This document shows positions 22,311-22,749 of a stretch of DNA of 22,749 nucleotides, piece by piece. Every line of letters starts with the position of its first letter. Within the stretch, counting starts at the first letter, position 1. Under the pieces are notes generated by a model, which made no database searches, was not told where the DNA came from, and was given only the letters and a program-made list of their open reading frames with translations. The translations under genes were made by a program, and so were the position numbers. Origin of the DNA: Novimethylophilus sp036504375 (GTDB taxonomy: Bacteria > Pseudomonadota > Gammaproteobacteria > Burkholderiales > Methylophilaceae); the NCBI RefSeq assembly GCF_036504375.1, contig NZ_DASXVH010000055.1, positions 1-22,749 on the forward strand. Reading direction: 5' to 3'.

Positions 22311-22749
22311 ATGGCTGTTGAACGCGTACTGTCGGGCATGCGCCCCACCGGCAACCTGCACCTGGGGCATTATCACGGCGTGCTGAAGAACTGGCTCAGG
22401 CTGCAGCACGAGCATGAATGCCTGTTTTTCGTCGCCGACTGGCATGCGCTGACTACCCACTACGATACGCCGCACATCATCGAGGACAACGTCTGGGAAA
22501 TGGTGATCGACTGGCTCGCCGCCGGCGTCGATCCGGCCAATGCCACTATTTTCATCCAGTCGCGCGTGCCCGAGCACGCCGAACTGCATACCTTGCTGTC
22601 GATGATTACCCCGCTGGGCTGGCTGGAGCGCGTGCCAACCTACAAGGACCAGCAGGAAAAACTGGCGCACAAGGATCTCTCCACCTACGGCTTCCTCGGC
22701 TACCCGCTGCTGCAAAGCGCGGACATCCTCATCTACAAGGCCACCCAGG
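22311..22749 (+). CDS. trpS: Tryptophan-tRNA ligase (5' part, cut by window edge)
   Basis: Charges tRNA-Trp with tryptophan. The first 146 codons are present and open to the end of the window. The class I synthetase HIGH-type motif appears as GNLHLGHYHGVLKNW (about residues 14-28), and the tryptophan-pocket region FFVADWHALTTHY and the later LGYPLLQSADILIYKA segment are family-typical. GAGG lies about 11 bases upstream of the ATG. The KMSKS motif and the anticodon-binding region lie beyond the window. Confidence 0.94.
   Translation, partial: MAVERVLSGMRPTGNLHLGHYHGVLKNWLRLQHEHECLFFVADWHALTTHYDTPHIIEDNVWEMVIDWLAAGVDPANATIFIQSRVPEHAELHTLLSMITPLGWLERVPTYKDQQEKLAHKDLSTYGFLGYPLLQSADILIYKATQ

Overview
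The window reads as a chromosomal segment of a betaproteobacterium, most plausibly from the Nitrosomonadales (Gallionellaceae or Sulfuricellaceae-like). This rests on the gene content, the GC-rich codon use and the style of the proteins; no marker long enough to fix the genus is present. Nearly all of it is compact housekeeping DNA, with one accessory patch near 9.7-11.3 kb and one respiratory/nitrosative-stress operon near 15.7-18.4 kb.

Layout. 1-75: last bases of a 5S rRNA and the terminator of an rRNA operon. 202-540: glnB (PII). 669-3516 (minus): class I fumarase, an old yellow enzyme-type oxidoreductase and iscX, probably one transcription unit. 3672-7699 (plus): glyA, nrdR, a small membrane-anchored BamE-like protein, ribD and a TatD-family hydrolase, tightly packed. 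7700-7978: AT-rich gap with a perfect DnaA box inside a 21-bp palindrome. 7979-9701: mtnA and a fuculose-phosphate-aldolase-like class II aldolase, together resembling the core of the DHAP shunt for methylthioadenosine salvage. 9740-11276: a structured intergenic repeat, an integron attC-like site with the low-GC 3' end of a broken gene ending in it, and a 3'-truncated IS3-family element. 11362-15665 (plus): pyrG, kdsA, eno and ftsB; related palindromic repeats fill the pyrG-kdsA and kdsA-eno gaps.

15681-18357 (minus): a four-gene operon in the order hemerythrin, DUF2249 protein, NnrS/heme-copper-oxidase-like membrane protein, DNR-type Crp/Fnr regulator. A perfect FNR/DNR box (TTGAT-N4-ATCAA) sits exactly where a class II activator site should be relative to a TAAAAT -10 element. 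The last gene encodes a regulator with the E-SR recognition helix expected to read that box, so the operon looks self-regulated and nitric-oxide or low-oxygen responsive. This is the most interesting functional unit in the window.

18465-22749: ygfZ (minus) and a divergent ygfX-like gene, then rnm-like PHP phosphoesterase, yciO, a site-2 protease-like peptidase and the 5' part of trpS (plus). The rnm-yciO gap holds another large palindrome of a different sequence family.

All assignments come from reading motifs and remembered family sequences. No database search was run.
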